From CBDBCK01 sp965203345 (GTDB lineage Bacteria; Chloroflexota; Dehalococcoidia; Lucifugimonadales; Lucifugimonadaceae): a stretch of 64,000 nt of DNA. Each line of letters starts with the position of its first letter. The first letter of the stretch is position 1. Below, piece after piece: positions 61,101 to 64,000 of this stretch. Under the pieces are notes generated by a model, which was given only the letters and a program-made list of their open reading frames with translations, was not told the DNA's origin and did not search any database. The translations under genes and the position numbers were made by a program. The stretch covers positions 1,116,001-1,180,000 of the forward strand of contig CBDBCK010000028.1 of NCBI GenBank assembly GCA_965203345.1, given 5' to 3'.

Positions 61101-64000
61101 TCCGAAGGTATTGCGCCAGTCAAACCATTCTGGTACAACCATAACTCTTTAAGGTTTGTCAGGTCCTTCAGCACAGTGGGTATCTGTCCGGTCAGCTGAT
61201 TATCTCCCAGAGATATGACCTGAAGATTAGTTAATCTTCCAATCTCCGGCGGTATCCCGTCAGACAGGTCGTTGGTGTGCAATCGTAACTCTCTGAGGTT
61301 GATCAAGTCTCCCAGTTCCGGTAGTATTGTCCCACTGAGATTATTGGATGAAAGGTCTATCGAAACAACCGCCCCGCTTATTGTAGTTACGCCGAACCAG
61401 TCATCTATGTCTGGTTCGGTAAGCCAACCATCTCCCCTATTCCATCCGCCTCCATTAGTTGCATCGTATAGAGCAACTAAAACATCGCGCTCAGTTTCCA
61501 GAAAAAACTTAGGCTCTACCACAACGTTAGCGCTCTCCAACGGCAATACACAATCGTCGGGTGTAGCACAGTCCGCCGGACTCCAGCCTGTAAAACTGTA
61601 CCTGGAGTCAACGGCCGCGGTCAAAGTTACAGTCGTTCCGGCAGGGTAACTGAACTTACAGTGCCCGTTGCCGTCTCCGCAACGTATGCCTTCAGGCGTT
61701 GAGGTTACTTCTATTCCGTATGTATCGGCGGAAAGCATAACGGTAATAACTAATGAAGAACAAAGCAAATCTGTATTTGAGAAAGAGAGGTCAGGCACTT
61801 CACATAACTCGGCAGGAAGTCCACCGGACAAGCCTATATTGTCGCTCAGATCCAGAACCTCAAGGTTGAGTAAGCTCTCTAAATTCCCTTCTACTGCCCC
61901 AGTCAACCGATTGTCACTTAGAGTCAGCACCGTAAGAGTAAGTAAATTCCCAAGTTCCAACGGGATCTCTCCCGTTAACCGGTTGCCAGCTAAAGATAGT
62001 TCTTCAAGATTCGACAGTTCTTCAAATTCCGATGGTATATCTCCAGTCAGCATATTACTGCTCAGATCTAACCGCTTAAGGTTGGAGAGAACAGTAAGCT
62101 GAGAAGGTATTGTCCCTATATCCCCGATAAGGTTATTAGCATGGAGGTCTAACCCAATGACTGTTCCACCTTCTGTGGTTACTCCGTACCAATCGTCTAC
62201 ATCAGGCGCGGTTAGCCAACCCTCTCTATGATTCCATTCATCCCCATTCGCTGCTTCATAGAAGGTAACTAACGCATCATACTCCATTGGATTGTCCGGG
62301 CAGTAAAGTCCTGTATCAGACAAGGTCAAAGATAGATCAGGTTTTCCGCACAATGCATCGGGAACCCTCCCTGATAAGCCTGCATTCCGACCCAATATCA
62401 ACGTCTCAAGGTTAGTCAGCCTCCCTAGTTCCGACGGGATTCTGCCGATGAGATTATTGTTGTACACCGATAAACCCACAAGCCTGGTCAAATCGCCTAG
62501 TTCGGCAGGTAATTCACCAGTTAATTGATTGCTACCCAAATCCAACAGTACAAGATTAGGCAATTCGGTGAGCATAAGCGGTACAGGTCCATCAAGGTTG
62601 TTGTCATACAGACTTAACACCCTTAGAGTAGTCAAGTCACCCAGTTCCTCGGGTATTTGTCCAGTCAACCGGTTATCGCCCATAAACAGGTTTCTAAGGT
62701 TGGGTAGTTTTCCAAGCTCCATTGGGATTGACCCTTTTAGGTTGTTATTGTAGAGATCTATCTCAACAACCGAGCCGTCTTCTGTCGTAGTTATACCGTA
62801 CCAATCATTAATATCCGACGCTGTCAGCCAACCAGTATTCTTATCCCATCCGTCTCCATCTGTTGCCTCATATAAGGCGCTCAACAGTTCGGCTTGCGAA
62901 ACAAACAATGCTCCCACTGTAATCTGAGTCTCATTTACTGTAACTGTACATTGCTCATCGGAGCCTGTACAGGCTCCAGACCACCTGCTAAACACTTGTC
63001 CAGGAGTCGGAGTTGCGGTCAAGATTACCTGTATTCCCTGGTTGAATGTTTGTTCGCAGTCTATATTACCTTCTCCACAGTTGATCCCTGCAGGCAGCGA
63101 AGTAACGACTCCGCCGGTCAATGGAGATACGTTCACACTAATTTTTCCTGTTTCAGGAACGATAGGCGATGATGACACTGTGAATAACGCCTCCACCGTA
63201 ACTGAAGCTCCGCTGATTGTAACTGTACACTGGTCATCGGTACCCGTACAGGCTCCAGACCACCTGCTAAACACTTGCCCGGGAGTCGGAGTTGCGGTTA
63301 AGGTTACCTGCGTTCCTTGAGCAAACGTGCTTTGACAATTTGTACCGCCGCCGCCGCAGTTTATTCCCATAGGTTGAGAAGTCACAACCCCGTCAGCCAG
63401 CGGAGATACATTAACGGTGAGCATTCCCGCCGTGGGAATAGAAGGCGGTGGCGGAAGTGGTGAAGATGGTGGTGCAGGTCGACGTCGTGTAGAACCACCA
63501 CCACCACCAGATGAAGGAATATCACTCTCAAGTATGGTAAGTCTAGCGATACCAGCGTCTGAAGACACTGACACAAGACTATGACCGCTTGTTATCCCAG
63601 TCAGCGTTACAACTAAAGTCTCCGCACCCTCTTCTTCCCTGTCGTTCCTTATGTTGAACTCTATTGACGTACGAGTCATTCCTGCCGCAAATTCCAACTC
63701 TCCGTCATCGCAAGGGTCTACCGTAAAGTCTCCGCCGTTTAACGCCGAACAGTCAACTGTGTAACTCACTCCCACAACTTCAGAAGACTCCTTAGTCAAC
63801 TCCACGTAGAGCTGCACTGTCCCGCCTATCTCTTCAATCTGAACATCAAGACTGTCAGCCGCAAAACCTACAATCCCAGTATCATCGTCCATAACGGTTA
63901 CAACTAATTGAGAGCGTTCTGCATCTATACTTGCCTTCCCTCTACCGCCTTGTACATCCACAAGGCGTATGGTCACCATTTCGTCCGTCTCTATCAAATC
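57860..64000 (-). CDS. Giant mosaic surface protein with LRRs and an HExxH metallopeptidase-like domain, partial
   Basis: 2,046 residues in the window; the 5' end lies beyond it (the frame is open at 64000). Order from the N-terminal side: Calx-beta-like domain (ETLVVTLTGI; about 63490-64000), Gly-Ser/Pro linker, two InlB-like repeats (FSRWSGACTG), LRR blocks 1 and 2, an InlB-like repeat, LRR blocks 3 and 4, the peptidase domain (TTIHEFMHTWANF, codons 59900-59914; YSPVELYFAGLIPPEDVPD), a CARDB-like domain (DLVVKIFTIAQDTLRAGQDF), LRR block 5, a last InlB-like repeat (EFTGWGGACMG) and a short tail. Each LRR block starts with an ALYxATNGDxW cap. Surely extracellular; substrate unknown. Confidence 0.88.
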   Translation of the reverse strand, partial: DLIETDEMVTIRLVDVQGGRGKASIDAERSQLVVTVMDDDTGIVGFAADSLDVQIEEIGGTVQLYVELTKESSEVVGVSYTVDCSALNGGDFTVDPCDDGELEFAAGMTRTSIEFNIRNDREEEGAETLVVTLTGITSGHSLVSVSSDAGIARLTILESDIPSSGGGGGSTRRRPAPPSSPLPPPPSIPTAGMLTVNVSPLADGVVTSQPMGINCGGGGTNCQSTFAQGTQVTLTATPTPGQVFSRWSGACTGTDDQCTVTISGASVTVEALFTVSSSPIVPETGKISVNVSPLTGGVVTSLPAGINCGEGNIDCEQTFNQGIQVILTATPTPGQVFSRWSGACTGSDEQCTVTVNETQITVGALFVSQAELLSALYEATDGDGWDKNTGWLTASDINDWYGITTTEDGSVVEIDLYNNNLKGSIPMELGKLPNLRNLFMGDNRLTGQIPEELGDLTTLRVLSLYDNNLDGPVPLMLTELPNLVLLDLGSNQLTGELPAELGDLTRLVGLSVYNNNLIGRIPSELGRLTNLETLILGRNAGLSGRVPDALCGKPDLSLTLSDTGLYCPDNPMEYDALVTFYEAANGDEWNHREGWLTAPDVDDWYGVTTEGGTVIGLDLHANNLIGDIGTIPSQLTVLSNLKRLDLSSNMLTGDIPSEFEELSNLEELSLAGNRLTGEIPLELGNLLTLTVLTLSDNRLTGAVEGNLESLLNLEVLDLSDNIGLSGGLPAELCEVPDLSFSNTDLLCSSLVITVMLSADTYGIEVTSTPEGIRCGDGNGHCKFSYPAGTTVTLTAAVDSRYSFTGWSPADCATPDDCVLPLESANVVVEPKFFLETERDVLVALYDATNGGGWNRGDGWLTEPDIDDWFGVTTISGAVVSIDLSSNNLSGTILPELGDLINLRELRLHTNDLSDGIPPEIGRLTNLQVISLGDNQLTGQIPTVLKDLTNLKELWLYQNGLTGAIPSELENLTNLQILSLWDNELTGSIPSDLGGLVNIELLDLSVNQLTGHIPPELGDLTNLTGLWLHQNVLTGEVPPALVNLSNLETLSLSANVDLSGRLPDGLCVVPDLRLSNTGLYCGEQSMTDVNALIALYQATNGDEWNRANGWTTEADIDEWEGVTTANGRVVRVSLPRNNLNGVIPPQLEDLTNLERLDLSDNRLTGAIPAQLGGLNNLVRLWLDDNDLIGPLSSDLGNLGFLEILDLADNPGLTGSISPILCSAIILDISGTELDCTLPLGARIYNDNLLVLPIEEDVTTIPVEDAITGGLPNLDLLRAYARSIYSQFEDAFDHLIFFSNLNSRFAANQRPGYRGVYRVVMNDTQGTGGDIFSNSDFYGSEGKLRGVIHLPERLGPFSTFRTTIHEFMHTWANFAIPSTRMYHWGFSSANGVLGGFDIANLMDLGRNRYSAGPFRPQSATTLSYARPYSPVELYFAGLIPPEDVPDLWVGEDGRWVDFGVVFQANEVSTYTIDDIIEQHGERVPNWLNSPKSLRAMAVLLVDEDHPATNDQLQRLSESISTLSYAGDEESPEHNYYEATGGRALIIMDGLSQQFLDDVEPIPITVSPPPDLVVKIFTIAQDTLRAGQDFQLAAEVRNQGTGPSGWTTLRYYLSSDATISTDDTEVGIDSVKILAASETSPEEISVTTPLSSGTYYYGACLESVFAESETANNCSEAVQVNVITESEVLSRLYEATNGDGWINNEGWLTESDVNEWHGITAESGTIVEIDLQFNNLSGAIPPELGLLSNLEGLYLSENQLSGEIPPELGNLSNLTILRLHNNRLSGAIPLEFGQLSNLEVLNLRNNQLSEGIPSEFGQLLNLVELYLSNNQLTGGIPAELGRLSNLILLWVNNNQRLTGSIPSALCSPDLDLDTSNTGLEDCIILNSSGTGGGAAGSAEDRLPSRPTLTVTVNVSPLIGGVVTSEPMGINCGDGNTDCELFLARDETVTLVASASAGYEFTGWGGACMGTDVCTISAGVPTVAVEAVFNRFPPMSSDSPSDRDVVIYEPGDMDCIEEDTGCDLFLGLDIGVTLPSNPRFTKRPDEVLSR

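Noticed and set aside
1..64000. tRNA or rRNA genes, insertion sequences, phage integrase
   Set aside because: I saw no tRNA cloverleaf pattern outside tmRNA, no rRNA, and no transposase or integrase motif. Duplications in the last 12 kb show no IS ends.

Overview
The window is a mid-GC bacterial chromosome segment. About 52 kb is densely packed housekeeping genes and the last 12 kb is an unstable region of surface-protein genes. Gene content suggests a Chloroflexota bacterium of the Dehalococcoidia / marine SAR202 kind: a futalosine menaquinone cluster, LL-diaminopimelate aminotransferase (DapL), a CysO-like sulfur carrier beside threonine synthase, DUF3105 and DM13 proteins, and a tmRNA tag ending ELALAA. 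This placement is inference; there is no rRNA gene and I ran no search.

Layout. 1-534 (-): 5' end of a FabF-type ketoacyl synthase and a tiny Cys-rich ORF. 568-7488 (+): comM, an RNase D-like exonuclease, an unknown protein, alaS, ruvX. 7485-11246 (+): aroE-aroC-aroK-aroB with overlapping start and stop codons. 11203-14157 (-): CysO/MoaD-like protein, thrC, pyrD. 14260-19235 (+): unknown protein, MFS exporter, mutL, UbiA-type prenyltransferase. 18276-25539 (+): menaquinone cluster mqnP-ubiX-ubiD-mqnE-mqnA-mqnC-mqnD, which consumes the chorismate made by the aro genes. 25704-37356: unknown protein, rhomboid protease (+), tmRNA and smpB, S41 protease, hflX, dapL, dapF, miaA, tpiA, pgk and a divergent polyprenyl-synthase-like protein, mostly on the minus strand. 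37506-44799 (+): Sua5/YrdC, then guaA-purD-purB-purC-DUF3105-purS. 44845-50531 (-): hisZ-hisG-hisD-hisC-hisB. 50627-52511 (+): DegV protein and a DM13 protein.

From 52.4 kb to the end the sequence is a set of tandemly duplicated, partly decayed genes. There is an LRR lipoprotein, an LRR-plus-HExxH metallopeptidase gene split by a frameshift, and a giant mosaic protein (over 2,040 residues, running off the window) that joins Calx-beta, InlB-like repeats, five LRR blocks, the same HExxH domain and a CARDB-like domain. Between them lie truncated copies of the DM13 gene, of an LRR gene, and of the 3' end of the giant gene with in-frame stops.

The most interesting points are: (1) this LRR-metallopeptidase family and its duplication history; (2) a DapF homologue lacking both catalytic cysteines; (3) a polyprenyl-synthase homologue with altered Asp-rich motifs; (4) a long-form HisG together with HisZ; (5) a CysO-like protein with a 19-residue tail after the diglycine; (6) a tmRNA whose ELALAA-ending tag is in frame with no usual Ala or Gly resume codon.
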